The notes: a model not told the origin generated them from the sequence alone. Shown: positions 25,143-34,063, counted from the stretch's first letter. The stretch is DNA of 64,000 nt from Aristaeella hokkaidonensis (GCF_018128945.1 NZ_CP068393.1:1550001-1614000); one strand, 5' to 3'. Numbers and translations: made by a program.

Positions 25143-25967
25143 TTAATAATATCTTTCTGTTGTATAGGCATCCGTCTTGGAGCTGGCATTCATTTCAGCG
25201 GTAGGATCGAAGAATTCATTCTTGCCATTTACCACCGCCACGACCCAAGCATGATAGGTATTGGAACCGACCGTACCAATCATCAGGCGGGCCGGAACTC
25301 CCTGGGATCGCAGCATCGCGCATGTCATTGCCGCCAGGTCCTGGCAGATGCCCATCTTGTTGTTCCAGCAGTCATCAATCTGGGGCAGCAGTCCGGGTTT
25401 GACAGTCACGCTCTTGATGTAGTCATATACAAAGTTCTTGAGCACATATTTGCAGATCGTACCGTAAATCTCAGTCTGATCTGTCATGCCCTCACACAGT
25501 TTCTCCGCCTGCTGAACGCAAGCTGTATTCTCATTGTAGGAGACATATTGATTCGGATAGAGGAAACAACTGAGCTCATCGGGCATTTTTACGCTCAGCT
25601 TAACAGTGCCCTCTTTGGAATACTTCTTCCCGCTCACATTTTCAAAAAGAGAAATCTGATATTTTCCGTTACCAAACTGCAGCGGGAAAACCTCATACTC
25701 TCCATCACTGTTCAGGTCGTAATTCAGTTTTGCTCCTGATGTAGCAATCTGCAGTTTCAGCCTTTTGGTGGTCTTTTTTGCCTTGACCATGATATATCCT
25801 TCAGACATGTTGCTACAGTCAATGGTCATTTTGCCGTCTTTCTTAACGGTTTGTCCGGTTGCTTCTGGAAGATTCAGCCCGCATGCGGCAACAATCACGG
25901 CCGCACAAACCACAAGAACCAGCGCTGCGCAAATAATGAAGCGCGTCTTGCCCATTCTTGCGATCAT
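25143..25967 (-). CDS. transglutaminase-like lipoprotein heading the pilus operon
   Basis: The 274-residue protein has a lipoprotein-type signal (hydrophobic stretch ending VAAC), a beta-rich middle and a C-terminal transglutaminase-like papain-fold domain. The catalytic triad is in the right order: C208 in GICQDLAAM, H239 in YHAWVV and D254 in FDPTAE. Such domains act as transglutaminases, cysteine proteases or amidases, and need not crosslink. Its lipid-anchored surface position and place as first gene of the pilus operon (40 bases before pilC) suggest it works on pilins or on the wall. Ribosome binding site GGGGAGG is eight bases from the ATG. Confidence 0.82.
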   Translation of the reverse strand: MIARMGKTRFIICAALVLVVCAAVIVAACGLNLPEATGQTVKKDGKMTIDCSNMSEGYIMVKAKKTTKRLKLQIATSGAKLNYDLNSDGEYEVFPLQFGNGKYQISLFENVSGKKYSKEGTVKLSVKMPDELSCFLYPNQYVSYNENTACVQQAEKLCEGMTDQTEIYGTICKYVLKNFVYDYIKSVTVKPGLLPQIDDCWNNKMGICQDLAAMTCAMLRSQGVPARLMIGTVGSNTYHAWVVAVVNGKNEFFDPTAEMNASSKTDAYTTERYY

Positions 25968-26011
25968 AGCTATTTCCTCCCCTGTTGACCATATGTAAAC
26001 CCAATATAGTC

Positions 26012-26040
26012 AGTTTAGCACAACTATATACCTTTTGCAA
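26012..26040 (-). promoter_or_regulatory. pilus operon promoter
   Basis: Minus-strand TTGCAA (26035-26040) and TAAACT (26012-26017) are 17 bp apart, 45 bases before the lipoprotein gene. Confidence 0.5.
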
Positions 26041-26063
26041 TAAATATAAACGCCTGCACAAAC

Positions 26064-26093
26064 AAAAATCCCGCAGCCTTACGGCTGCGGGAT
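26064..26093 (-). terminator. terminator after the HU gene
   Basis: A perfect 11-bp stem ATCCCGCAGCC / GGCTGCGGGAT is followed by TTTTTG on the minus strand. Confidence 0.92.
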
Positions 26094-26105
26094 CGGATAA
26101 CCGGA

Positions 26106-26381
26106 TTACTTGTTCACAGCGTCCTTCAGAGCTTTGCCGGCCTTGAAAGCGGGAGCCTTGCAAGCAGCGATCTTCACGGAAGCGCCGGTGCGGGGATTGC
26201 GGGCAACACGGGCAGGACGGTTCTTGGCTTCGAAGGTGCCAAATCCGATCAGCTGCACTTTCTCACCCTTAGCCATGCTCTCAGCGATCACGTCCAGAAC
26301 GGCGTTCAGAGCGGCTTCAGAATCTTTCTTGGTCATTTCAGTCTTGGCTGCCAGAGCAGCAATCAGTTCACCCTTATTCAT
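26106..26381 (-). CDS. HU family DNA-binding protein
   Basis: The 91-residue protein is a typical [21 protein letters not shown], the core [21 protein letters not shown] with the DNA-contacting beta arm (R-N-P-R-T-G and the intercalating Pro), and a short C-terminal helix. HU dimers bend and compact DNA. The gene has AAGGAGG before the ATG, a near-consensus promoter and its own terminator, as expected for an abundant protein. It is the only HU gene in the window. Confidence 0.97.
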   Translation of the reverse strand: MNKGELIAALAAKTEMTKKDSEAALNAVLDVIAESMAKGEKVQLIGFGTFEAKNRPARVARNPRTGASVKIAACKAPAFKAGKALKDAVNK

Positions 26382-26414
26382 TATGGGGACCTCCTTGAAA
26401 GAATTTTCAATTGT

Positions 26415-26442
26415 AGTATAACCATTCCAGTCCTTATGTCAA
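26415..26442 (-). promoter_or_regulatory. HU promoter
   Basis: Minus-strand TTGACA (26437-26442) and TATACT (26415-26420) are 16 bp apart. Confidence 0.8.
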
Positions 26443-26606
26443 GTCTTTTTTTGCCGAAACGCCTTATTTTGTGCCATTCTGGGCGTTTTAGACACAAAAT
26501 ATGCCATGTTTTTGCCCTTATCCGCCTCTCAGGCACCCTTGCGCGCCCGGAACCCCTGTGATATCATCTTTTCCGGGCTTTTTATGTAATTAAAGGAGTG
26601 AAAAAC

Positions 26607-27500
26607 ATGCTTCCGAAAATGATCGTTATTGAAGGGACCAACGCCTCCGGGAAAAGCTCTCTGGGCGTGAAGCTGGCTGCCCGTTTCGGAGGCGAAATCA
26701 TATCTGCTGACTCCAGGCAGGTTTTCTGTCGTCTGGATCTCGGTTCCGGCAAGATTACCCCTGAAGAGATGGAGGGGGTCCCACATCACCTGCTGGACGT
26801 CAGGAATCCCGGCGAATTCTTCTCCATGGCGGATTTCCAGCGTCTGGCCTATGAGGCCATAGACGATATTCTCTCCCGGGATCGTCTCCCCTTCCTGGTG
26901 GGCGGCACAGGCCTGTATGTGGACGCTGTCGCAGACGGATATGAAATCAGCGACAAAGCGCCGGATCACAGTCTCCGTGCGCATCTGGAGACCTTTGAAA
27001 CGCCGGAACTGTATGAAATGCTGAAGCAGAAACTCCCGGATACCGATATAGATCCACGTAACCGTCACCGTGTCATGCGCGCTCTGGAAAAACTGGAAGC
27101 CGGTGATGACCGTCCTGCCGGGAAAAATCCGCGTTATAAGCTTTTGAAGCTCGGCGTCACCTGGCCCCGTGAAATCCTGAAGCAGCGGATTGATGAACGT
27201 CTGGAACGCAGGCTTCAGGAAGGCATGGTGGAAGAAGTCAAAGCCCTGCTGGATGAAGGTGTCAGTGAGGAATTCATGGTCAAGCTTGGGCTTGAATACA
27301 AATACCTGACCTGGTATCTGACCGGTAAAATCGGTTATGAGCAGATGAAGGAAGAGCTGGGAAACGCCATCAAAAAGTTCGCTAAGCGTCAGATGACCTG
27401 GTTCCGGCGCGATCCCCGGATTCACTGGCTGGACATGTCAGCGGACCCGGTTGCCGAGGCATCCGACTTGATCGAGGCGTTCCTTTCTGAAAACGTATAA
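26607..27500 (+). CDS. miaA: tRNA dimethylallyltransferase
   Basis: MiaA transfers a dimethylallyl group to A37 of tRNAs that read codons starting with U. The 297-residue protein has the P-loop GTNASGKSSL at the N terminus, ISADSRQVFCRLDLGSGK in place of the commoner DSxQVYxGMDIGTAK, VGGTGLYVDA, and DPRNRHRVMRALE, which contacts the tRNA. The ATG at 26607 is chosen because AAAGGAG is eight bases upstream; the GTG at 26598 overlaps that site. It is monocistronic with a strong terminator. The motif differences and slightly short length suggest a divergent MiaA subgroup, but the overall assignment is firm. Confidence 0.9.
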   Translation: MLPKMIVIEGTNASGKSSLGVKLAARFGGEIISADSRQVFCRLDLGSGKITPEEMEGVPHHLLDVRNPGEFFSMADFQRLAYEAIDDILSRDRLPFLVGGTGLYVDAVADGYEISDKAPDHSLRAHLETFETPELYEMLKQKLPDTDIDPRNRHRVMRALEKLEAGDDRPAGKNPRYKLLKLGVTWPREILKQRIDERLERRLQEGMVEEVKALLDEGVSEEFMVKLGLEYKYLTWYLTGKIGYEQMKEELGNAIKKFAKRQMTWFRRDPRIHWLDMSADPVAEASDLIEAFLSENV

Positions 27501-27507
27501 AATCAAT

Positions 27508-27539
27508 AAAACTCCTGCGATTACCGCAGGAGTTTTTTC
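27508..27539 (+). terminator. terminator after miaA
   Basis: ACTCCTGCG and CGCAGGAGT flank ATTAC, with TTTTTT following. The stem sequence is the same as in the terminator at 8258-8290. Confidence 0.92.
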
Positions 27540-27543
27540 TACC

Positions 27544-27564
27544 ATTCTTCATTTTTCATTGGAT
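27544..27564 (-). repeat. three heptads after the zinc-ribbon gene
   Basis: ATTCTTC, ATTTTTC and ATTGGAT run in register and abut a stop-codon hairpin, as at 8303-8363. Confidence 0.5.
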
Positions 27565-27592
27565 GAGCAGCTGATTACCTCAGCTGCTCATC
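27562..27592 (-). other. perfect hairpin spanning a stop codon
   Basis: GATGAGCAGCTGA (27562-27574) pairs perfectly with TCAGCTGCTCATC (27580-27592). The stop codon of the zinc-ribbon gene (27575-27577) is in the 5-base loop. No T-run follows. Confidence 0.7.
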
Positions 27593-28267
27593 TAAGTACT
27601 GCGTATTGTCCTGTGCCCTGACCGCATAAGCCTGATACATGGCTTTCCAAAGCTGTTCCCTCTGTTCCGGAAGTAGTTTCTCATCTACCTTCATCCGTTC
27701 AATCATCTGTGCAGCCGGCACGGCGAGCCGTTTCTCCTTGTTCCGTTCCAGGGAAAAACCAAACAGTTTTCCCATGACCTGGCTGTCACCCTCCAGGAAG
27801 ATTTCCGTATACTCGCGGCAAAGCCGCAGCAGGTATTCCTGCTGCTTTTGCTTTGGATCCTCAAACTTCTGCAGGCAGCTGACCAGCTGCGGTGCCTCAA
27901 ACAGCTGGGATCGCATGCTGTTACGCTTTTCTTCGGAGAATTCTCCCGGCTTGCGGTATAATTCCAGCACCCAGCATTTGATGATCGAAAAATCAAGCGC
28001 CCAGCCCTTTTTCGGACCTTCCTCGCCGATAAAGAGCAGTTCCCACTCAATATCACGGTCTCCCGGACATGCCTCCAGGCCTTTCAGCAGGATCTTCTTC
28101 TTTTCCGGATAACTGTTGATTGCCCGTGCTTTGCGGATCCACTTTTCCGCTTCCTCGTTCACGGTCTCAGAAGCTTTTTCCGCTGCCAGTTTTGTTCCGC
28201 AGTACGGACAGAAGGCTGCTTCTTCATTCTCAATGGTTTTACCGCATTGTCTGCAAATCATACTCAT
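27575..28267 (-). CDS. zinc-ribbon protein of unknown function
   Basis: The 230-residue protein starts with a zinc ribbon (CRQCGKTIENEEAAFCPYCG, residues 5-24), then a mostly helical soluble region with no membrane segment. Helices such as AEKWIRKARAINSYPEKKKILLKGLEACPGDRDIEWELLFIG resemble tetratricopeptide-like pairs. No catalytic motif was recognised. The start at 28267 has AGAGGTG six bases upstream. It is monocistronic. Similar zinc-ribbon plus helical proteins are frequent in gut Clostridia and are uncharacterised. Confidence 0.72.
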   Translation of the reverse strand: MSMICRQCGKTIENEEAAFCPYCGTKLAAEKASETVNEEAEKWIRKARAINSYPEKKKILLKGLEACPGDRDIEWELLFIGEEGPKKGWALDFSIIKCWVLELYRKPGEFSEEKRNSMRSQLFEAPQLVSCLQKFEDPKQKQQEYLLRLCREYTEIFLEGDSQVMGKLFGFSLERNKEKRLAVPAAQMIERMKVDEKLLPEQREQLWKAMYQAYAVRAQDNTQYLDEQLR

Positions 28268-28375
28268 GTTTTCACCTCTGCAGGGCTTTGTTCTTTAACA
28301 AGCATATGTCATCGCGACGAAAAAAGCAACAAAAAACGGAAGAGCTTCTGCTCTTCCGTTGAAACAGTACTTTTA

Positions 28376-29575
28376 TCAGCGCTGCTTTTTCTTGGACAGG
28401 ATGTCAAACACCACGGCAGCCAGCAGCACGAAGCCCTTGACCACACGCTGATAGTTCGCGTCCAGATTGATCTGGAACATGCCCAGGTTGATCACACCGA
28501 TCAGGGTAGCGCCGATCACCATGCCCAGCACGGATCCGGCTCCGCCGCTGGCAGATACGCCGCCCACAACGCAGGCGGAGATGGCATCCATTTCGAAGTT
28601 CTTTCCGGCGTCAGCGTTTGCCGCGGTATACCGGGAAACAACCGTCATAGCGGAGATTGCTGTCAGGATTGCCATGTTCAGGTAAGCGATGAACATGATC
28701 TTCTTGGTGTTTACACCGGACAGGCGAGCCGCTTCGATATTGCCGCCCACCACATAGAAGTGACGGCCGATCGTAGTCTTGCTCGTAATGAAAGCGTAGA
28801 ACAGAACCACCGCAGCAACCCACAGAAGAACCGTCGGGATACCGCCGGCATAAGCCAGTTTGAACATGACCAGCAGGATCACAGCAGCACCAAGCACGCT
28901 CTTGACGATATCCATGCCGATCGTGTCAACTTCATAACCCTTCTTCAGCCGAGTCAGCCTGTTTTTGAAGATCAGAAGCACTACCAGCAGTGCGGCAACG
29001 ATGCCTACAACCATGCACGGCACATTCAGCTGACCTTCAGAGGTCTTGAACAGCACGCCGGAGAAAATGTTCAGGAAATCCGGCTTATCTTTGAAGGAAA
29101 TCGAATTCGTGATGGATACGCTGAGAATAGAAGTACCCAGGCCGCGGAAAGCCAGGTAACCGGCCAGTGTTGCAATCCACGGAGGCACACGCACATAAGC
29201 AATCAGGGCGCCCAGGCCGCATCCGTAGATGATACCGACCAGCAGCATGGCCACCAGGGACACGCCCGTGCTCCATCCCCAGATGACCATCATCATACCG
29301 CCGATAGCACCCAGCAGGCAGACAAATGCGCCGCAGCTCAGATCGATGTTACCGCCGGTCAGCATGCACATCAGCATACCGCAGCCGAGGATGTATACAT
29401 AAGCGTTCTGGTTAATCAGGGAAGCGAAGCTGGTCGGTTTGAACATCCGGCCGTTCGTCATAATTGTGAAGAAAATAAACACCAGGATCAGGATGATGAG
29501 CATGGCATTCTTTTTCAGCATGGAAACCGGGTCAGCTTTTCTGATATTGGATTGATTGATAACTTTTCCTTCCAT
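28376..29575 (-). CDS. sugar ABC transporter permease (GguB/XylH-like)
   Basis: The 399-residue membrane protein belongs to the BPD_transp_2 family of simple-sugar importers (about ten helices). Conserved features are GNIDLSCGAFVCLLGAIGG, the coupling-region RVPPWIATLAGYLAFRGLG and VGGVSASGGAGSVLGMVIG. The length near 400, rather than about 320, and the insert around NSISFKDKPDFLNIF match permeases of ChvE-GguAB or xylose systems. It is the fourth and last gene of the first sugar operon and 47-50% similar by eye to the next gene, so the two probably form a heterodimeric pore fed by the ATPase at 30787-32331. Confidence 0.88.
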   Translation of the reverse strand: MEGKVINQSNIRKADPVSMLKKNAMLIILILVFIFFTIMTNGRMFKPTSFASLINQNAYVYILGCGMLMCMLTGGNIDLSCGAFVCLLGAIGGMMMVIWGWSTGVSLVAMLLVGIIYGCGLGALIAYVRVPPWIATLAGYLAFRGLGTSILSVSITNSISFKDKPDFLNIFSGVLFKTSEGQLNVPCMVVGIVAALLVVLLIFKNRLTRLKKGYEVDTIGMDIVKSVLGAAVILLVMFKLAYAGGIPTVLLWVAAVVLFYAFITSKTTIGRHFYVVGGNIEAARLSGVNTKKIMFIAYLNMAILTAISAMTVVSRYTAANADAGKNFEMDAISACVVGGVSASGGAGSVLGMVIGATLIGVINLGMFQINLDANYQRVVKGFVLLAAVVFDILSKKKQR

Positions 29576-29596
29576 TGTCTTGCCATCCTCCTTTCC

Positions 29597-30784
29597 TTAC
29601 CGCTTCTGCCGCTTGGACAGTACATCGAAGACAACCGCCAGCAGTAGCACAAGTCCTTTAACCACCTTCTGGTAGTTGGAGTCAACGCCGACCATATTCA
29701 TGCCCTGGTTGATAACACCCATCAGCACAGCACCGATAATCATACCGGATACCTTGCCGACGCCGCCGTATGCGGAAGCACCGCCGATGAAGCAGGATGC
29801 TATAGCGTCCATTTCATAGCCTTCACCGTAGGTGGGGTCAATGCCCTTGGCACGGGCCGCAGTCAGGATACCGGCCAGACCGGCCATCAGACCGATGCTG
29901 GCATAAGCGAACCAGTACACATTCCGGGTCTTCACGCCGGACAGAGCCGTTGCTTTCTCATTGCCGCCGACCGCGTAGAGATGACGTCCCATAGCTGTCT
30001 TGGTCGTAATGTACTGGTAAATCCCAAGCACCAGGGCAATCCAGATCAGCACCATGGGAATGCCTCTGTAGCTTGCCATCTGCCAGGTCAGGAAAAGAAT
30101 CACGGCAGAGATAAGAAGGGTCGTAATGCTCTGTCCAATGATGGACTGATGGATGTTCAGTTTCTTCTGGACCAGGATCTTCCTGACAGTCATCAGGATA
30201 TAGATCAGTGTGGCCGCAATGCCAAAGATCAGACAGGTCAGGTTCAGGCTGCTTTCCGAACCCGTCATCTGCTTGATAAAGTCCGGAATATAGCTTGTCC
30301 GGCCGCTGCCGAAGAGGAACAGGAAAGTACTGTTTGTGATATCCACCCGGTATCCCTGCAGCACCACATTGGACAGTCCGCGGAATGCGTACATGCCTGA
30401 CAGTGTGGCAATGAATGCCGGCACATGCAGTTTAGCAATCCAGAAGCCCTGGAAAGTACCGATCGCAAGGCCGATGCCCAGCATAGCAATCACAGCGATC
30501 CACATGTTCACCTTGTTGTCCATCAGCACACAGCCGACAGCCGCAGCAAAACAGACCACAGAGCCAACAGACAGGTCGATGTTACCACCGGTCAGGATAC
30601 ACAGCAGCATACCGGCTGCCAGTACGAACACATAACCGTTCTGGGAGATCAGGTTGTTGATACTGCCGGGCTTGAGGGAGCCGCCGCCCGTAGCAATGGC
30701 GAAGAAGATCACCACAACCACCAGTGCGATTACCATGGTGTATTTCTGGAAAAAAGCGCCAACGCTCATCTTGTTTTCATTCAT
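29597..30784 (-). CDS. sugar ABC transporter permease (GguB/XylH-like)
   Basis: The 395-residue integral membrane protein is a paralogue of the preceding entry. It has the same order of motifs: GNIDLSVGSVVCFAAAVG, KLHVPAFIATLSGMYAFRGL, VGGNEKATALSGVKTRNVYW, and GGASAYGGVGKVSGMIIG. It starts two bases after the ATPase stop codon, so translation is coupled. Having two permease genes after one fused ATPase is unusual for GguAB/MglAC types, where one permease gene forms a homodimer. Confidence 0.88.
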   Translation of the reverse strand: MNENKMSVGAFFQKYTMVIALVVVVIFFAIATGGGSLKPGSINNLISQNGYVFVLAAGMLLCILTGGNIDLSVGSVVCFAAAVGCVLMDNKVNMWIAVIAMLGIGLAIGTFQGFWIAKLHVPAFIATLSGMYAFRGLSNVVLQGYRVDITNSTFLFLFGSGRTSYIPDFIKQMTGSESSLNLTCLIFGIAATLIYILMTVRKILVQKKLNIHQSIIGQSITTLLISAVILFLTWQMASYRGIPMVLIWIALVLGIYQYITTKTAMGRHLYAVGGNEKATALSGVKTRNVYWFAYASIGLMAGLAGILTAARAKGIDPTYGEGYEMDAIASCFIGGASAYGGVGKVSGMIIGAVLMGVINQGMNMVGVDSNYQKVVKGLVLLLAVVFDVLSKRQKR

Positions 30785-30786
30785 CG

Positions 30787-32331
30787 TTATGCACCCCTTC
30801 CCGACTGGAGGATTACAGCCATGATGCTTTCCTGGGTTGCTTCCTCCGCTTTCATTTCGCCGACAAACTTACCTTCGTTCATGATATAGATCCGGTCGCT
30901 CATACCCAGCACTTCCGGCAGCTCGGAAGAGATCATGACCACGGACTTCCCGGCAGCTGCCAGGTCATTGATGATGCAGTAGATCTCGTATTTCGCGCCG
31001 ACGTCGATACCGCGGGTCGGCTCGTCCAGCAGCATGATGTCCGGTTCGGCGAACATCCACTTGGCCAGCAGCACCTTCTGCTGGTTACCGCCGGAGAGGT
31101 TGCCCACCAGCTGTTCAACTGTGGGGGTCTTGATCTTCAGCTTGTCACGGTATTCTTCTGCAACGGCATATTCCTTATCGCCGTCGATCACCGTGTGGCT
31201 GGAGATTGCGTCCAGGTGAGCAAGAGAAGTATTAACCTTAATGGACTGGCTCAGCACCAGGCCGTTACCTTTACGGTCTTCTGTAACATAAGCGATCTTA
31301 TGCTTGATGGCATCTGCTTCGCTCTTCTTCATCTTGACCGGCTTTCCGTCGATCTTCATTTCGCCGGAGATATTGGTTCCGTAGCTCTGGCCGAAAATAC
31401 TCATGGCCAGTTCCGTCCGTCCGGCGCCCATCAGGCCGTAGATACCGACAACCTCGCCCTTGCGGACGTACATGGAAACGTCGTCCACAACCTTGCGTTC
31501 CGGATACAGCGGATGGTGAACTGTCCAGTTGTTGATCTCCAGCTGAACGTCTCCAATGGCGACGCCTTCCCGTTTCGGGAAGCGGTTGGTCATTTCGCGG
31601 CCGACCATGCCCTTGATGATCCTTTCCTCGGAAACCTGCTCGGTTCCGTGGTTGTCAATCGTCTCGATGGTCGCGCCGTCGCGAACCACCGTTATCGTAT
31701 CCGCTACGTAGGCGACCTCATTGAGTTTATGGGAGATGATAATCATGGTCATCCCCTGCTTCTTGAACTCAAGCATGAGGTCCAGCAGCGCGCGGGAATC
31801 TTCTTCGTTCAGAGAGGATGTGGGCTCATCCAGGATCAGCAGTCTCGCTTTTTTAGCCAATGCCTTGGCGATTTCAACCAGCTGCTGCTTACCGGTACCG
31901 ATATTCTTGACCTGAACCTTGGAGCTTTCGGAAAGGCCCACCATCTTCAGGTATTTATCGGCTTCGGAATAAGTGGTATTCCAGTCAATGGCAAGTTTAT
32001 GCCCGCGCTCATTGCCCAGATACATATTCTCACCAATCGTCATTTCCGGAACCAGCGCCAGTTCCTGATGGATAATGACGATGCCCAGTTTCTCAGAATC
32101 TTTGATGTTATGGAATTGGCAGACATTTCCGTCGTAGACGATATCTCCCTCATAGGTGCCGTAAGGATAAATACCGCTCAGCACGTTCATCAGGGTGGAT
32201 TTTCCGGCGCCGTTCTCCCCTACCAGCGCGTGGATCTCGCCTTCTTCAACCTTGAAATTCACGTTGTCAAGAGCCTTGACGCCCGGGAATGTCTTGGTGA
32301 TATTCCTCATTTCCAGCAAAATCTTTGCCAT
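30787..32331 (-). CDS. sugar ABC transporter ATPase (GguA/XylG/MglA-like)
   Basis: The 514-residue cytoplasmic protein carries two fused ABC domains. The first has Walker [10 protein letters not shown], and Walker [12 protein letters not shown]. The second has a degenerate Walker A ([16 protein letters not shown]), signature [16 protein letters not shown] and [18 protein letters not shown], as usual for simple-sugar importers. The insert [14 protein letters not shown] after the first Walker A is typical of the GguA/XylG branch. I start at 32331 (MAKILLEM), six bases after GGAGG, not at the ATG seven codons upstream. A strong hairpin lies between this gene and the upstream binding-protein gene. 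Confidence 0.93.
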   Translation of the reverse strand: MAKILLEMRNITKTFPGVKALDNVNFKVEEGEIHALVGENGAGKSTLMNVLSGIYPYGTYEGDIVYDGNVCQFHNIKDSEKLGIVIIHQELALVPEMTIGENMYLGNERGHKLAIDWNTTYSEADKYLKMVGLSESSKVQVKNIGTGKQQLVEIAKALAKKARLLILDEPTSSLNEEDSRALLDLMLEFKKQGMTMIIISHKLNEVAYVADTITVVRDGATIETIDNHGTEQVSEERIIKGMVGREMTNRFPKREGVAIGDVQLEINNWTVHHPLYPERKVVDDVSMYVRKGEVVGIYGLMGAGRTELAMSIFGQSYGTNISGEMKIDGKPVKMKKSEADAIKHKIAYVTEDRKGNGLVLSQSIKVNTSLAHLDAISSHTVIDGDKEYAVAEEYRDKLKIKTPTVEQLVGNLSGGNQQKVLLAKWMFAEPDIMLLDEPTRGIDVGAKYEIYCIINDLAAAGKSVVMISSELPEVLGMSDRIYIMNEGKFVGEMKAEEATQESIMAVILQSGRGA

Positions 32332-32382
32332 TGTTCTCCTCCAGCCTTTCATTTGGATGGAAAATAAATGTTTTCCTTAAAC

Positions 32383-32411
32383 GATGCAGGCGGGCCAGGC
32401 CCGCCTGCATC
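32383..32411 (-). promoter_or_regulatory. intergenic hairpin between sugar-binding protein and ATPase genes
   Basis: GATGCAGGCGGGCC and GGCCCGCCTGCATC pair perfectly over 14 bp across one unpaired base (a minimal loop in RNA forms by opening the top pairs). No T-run follows on the minus strand, so it more likely stabilises the upstream mRNA or attenuates than terminates fully. Confidence 0.75.
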
Positions 32412-32433
32412 TTAATTGGTTACCGGGAATTCA

Positions 32434-33483
32434 TTACTGAAGCTGATCCTCGGTGTAGTAGCCGGAATCGATCAGGATGGTCTTGTAGTTTTCAGCGTTC
32501 GCGAACACGGGATCGCACAGGAAGGAAGGAACAACCTTCACATTGTTGTTGTAGGTCTCTTCGTCGTTCACGTCAACTGTTTCGCCAGCCAGGATCTGAC
32601 CAACCATCTTCACAACCTGAGCAGCCAGAGTACGGGTGTCTTTGAACACGGACATGCTCTGCTTGCCGGCGATCATGTTCTTGGTGTTGGCGATGTCGCA
32701 GTCCTGACCGGTGATGATCGGCCAGCCCAGGGTATCAACATCGTAGTTGTCTTCCAGAGCGTTGGTCACGCCCAGAGCGGTGGAGTCGTTGGAGCAGACC
32801 CAAGCGTCGATCTTCTTGCCGTCAGCATAGTTGGCGGTCAGGATATCTTCAGCGCGCTTCTGAGCAACGTCGGTCTTCCAGGTGGGGGTAGCAACGTCAG
32901 CGAACTCGGTCTGTCCGGAGGTCACAACGATCTTGCCTTCGTCGATGTACTTCTTCAGGACGGACATAGCGCCGTTGAAGAAGAAGCCCGCATTGTTGTC
33001 ACCGGGGTCGCCGGCGGTGAATTCGAAGGTGAAGGGGCCAGCAGCATTCGCGAGGTCCAGAGCCTTTTCAACAAATTCGCCCTGCACGACGCCAACCTTG
33101 AAGTTGTCGAAGGTGGCATAGTAGTCAACGTTCGCGTTGTCCATCAGCAGACGGTCATAAGCGATAACCTTGACGCCCTTTTCAGCGGCCTTGTCCAGAG
33201 CGGCGCCGAGGGAGGAACCTTCGATAGCGGCGATAACGATAACTTCGCAACCGTCGTCGATCATGGTTTCAACCTGGTTCAGCTGGGTGGGAACGTCGTT
33301 GGAGGCGTACTGGAGTTCAGCTTCGAAGCCAGCTTCGGTCAGCAGCTTTTCCATGTATTCGCCGTCCTGATTCCAGCGCTGCAGGTCTTTGGTGGGCATG
33401 GACACGCCAACTTTGGCGGCCAGAGCGGAGGCACAGGACAGAACCAGCGCCAGAGCGAGTACCAGAGCAAGAATCTTCTTCAT
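32434..33483 (-). CDS. ChvE-like multiple-monosaccharide-binding protein
   Basis: The 349-residue extracytoplasmic binding protein starts MKKILALVLALALVLSC with a signal peptide; ASALAA is a plausible signal peptidase I site, and a lipobox around LSC is less convincing. The mature part matches ChvE-type proteins that bind several aldoses: VGVSMPTKDLQRWNQDGEYM, VIVIAAIEGSSLG, IAYDRLLMDN, FTFEFTAGDPGDNNAGFFF and PIITGQDCD. It is the first gene of its operon and delivers sugar to the permeases at 28376-30784. The start at 33483 follows AAAGGAG by 12 bases. Two LacI-type palindromes lie upstream of its promoter. Confidence 0.92.
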   Translation of the reverse strand: MKKILALVLALALVLSCASALAAKVGVSMPTKDLQRWNQDGEYMEKLLTEAGFEAELQYASNDVPTQLNQVETMIDDGCEVIVIAAIEGSSLGAALDKAAEKGVKVIAYDRLLMDNANVDYYATFDNFKVGVVQGEFVEKALDLANAAGPFTFEFTAGDPGDNNAGFFFNGAMSVLKKYIDEGKIVVTSGQTEFADVATPTWKTDVAQKRAEDILTANYADGKKIDAWVCSNDSTALGVTNALEDNYDVDTLGWPIITGQDCDIANTKNMIAGKQSMSVFKDTRTLAAQVVKMVGQILAGETVDVNDEETYNNNVKVVPSFLCDPVFANAENYKTILIDSGYYTEDQLQ

Positions 33484-33546
33484 AGTATGGGTACACTCCT
33501 TTTTAATTTTTTTCCCGGATTGTTCATCCGGAAATGAACTGACCAT

Positions 33547-33575
33547 ATTTTACACTTTCAGATATCGTTTGTAAA
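33547..33575 (-). promoter_or_regulatory. promoter of the ChvE-like operon
   Basis: Minus-strand TTTACA (33570-33575) and TAAAAT (33547-33552) are 17 bp apart. Confidence 0.75.
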
Positions 33576-33591
33576 GGCTTTTTCAAAAAAA

Positions 33592-33608
33592 TTGGAAACG
33601 ATACCGAA
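33592..33608. promoter_or_regulatory. possible LacI-family operator
   Basis: GGAAACGATACC is an imperfect palindrome with a central CG, lying just upstream of the -35 box of the ChvE-like operon. Confidence 0.4.
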
Positions 33609-33640
33609 AGAAAACAATTATGTATTTCCTTGCTTTTGGA

Positions 33641-33654
33641 GGCAAACGTTTTCA
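33641..33654. promoter_or_regulatory. cre-like site upstream of the ChvE-like operon
   Basis: On the minus strand TGAAAACGTTTGCC fits the catabolite-responsive consensus TGWAARCGYTWNCW at all but the last base. It overlaps the 3' end of the small membrane protein gene upstream. Confidence 0.5.
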
Positions 33655-33948
33655 CGATTTGGGACCCTGTTCCTCACTTTTTGCTTCCGTCTCTTGTGTC
33701 TCAAGGTCTACAGGATTCTGGTCCTGATCTTCCCTTCCTTTTTTCCAGGTTTTCCATGCTAAAACCAGCAGCGCTGCTCCGGCTCCGGCAAAGAAAACGA
33801 TAGCCAGAATCTGTACCGCACGCGGCATGGTCGTCGGAACATTATCGATCAGGTTTTTCAGAAGCTCGTAGGCCAGGTAAAGAATATAACCGCCGGCGAC
33901 AGCCATTATTGAAGATCTGCCCGTATTGTTATTCATAAGTGAACACAT
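33652..33948 (-). CDS. small two-helix membrane protein
   Basis: A small protein with two hydrophobic helices (IMAVAGGYILYLAYELL and AVQILAIVFFAGAGAALLVLAW) and a charged C-terminal tail (KKGREDQDQNPVDLETQE). The longest form would begin at 33978, but that ATG overlaps the -10 box of its promoter, so translation must start downstream; I use 33948 (AGGA four bases upstream), with 33936 also possible. It lies between the galactose and ChvE-like operons with its own promoter and ends inside a cre-like site. No function is evident. Confidence 0.6.
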   Translation of the reverse strand: MCSLMNNNTGRSSIMAVAGGYILYLAYELLKNLIDNVPTTMPRAVQILAIVFFAGAGAALLVLAWKTWKKGREDQDQNPVDLETQETEAKSEEQGPKS

Positions 33949-33976
33949 CCCATCCTGTTTTTTCTTCTTTTGTACC

Positions 33977-34004
33977 ATTTTACATGCATTTCATTCAAAT
34001 GCAA
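33977..34004 (-). promoter_or_regulatory. promoter of the small membrane protein gene
   Basis: Minus-strand TTGCAT (33999-34004) and TAAAAT (33977-33982) are 16 bp apart. The position rules out the most upstream ATG as start. Confidence 0.6.
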
Positions 34005-34026
34005 GCCAGCCCTCTGATCTGTCTGC

Positions 34027-34063
34027 AACAGAAAGCGGTTCTTCCCTTCCGGGTAAGAACCGC
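34027..34063 (-). terminator. terminator of the mgl-like operon
   Basis: GCGGTTCTTCCC and GGGTAAGAACCGC pair with one bulge; TTTCTGTT follows on the minus strand. Confidence 0.8.

Noticed and set aside
8263..27533. Shared terminator stem at 8263 and 27511 as a dispersed repeat
   Set aside because: Only the nine-base stem ACTCCTGCG and the T-run are shared; GC-rich terminator stems often recur within a genome.
33420..33483. Lipoprotein lipobox in the ChvE-like and MglB-like binding proteins
   Set aside because: VLSC is present in both, but a Leu sits at the -2 position and a good signal peptidase I site follows; the third binding protein has no Cys at all. Anchoring remains undecided.
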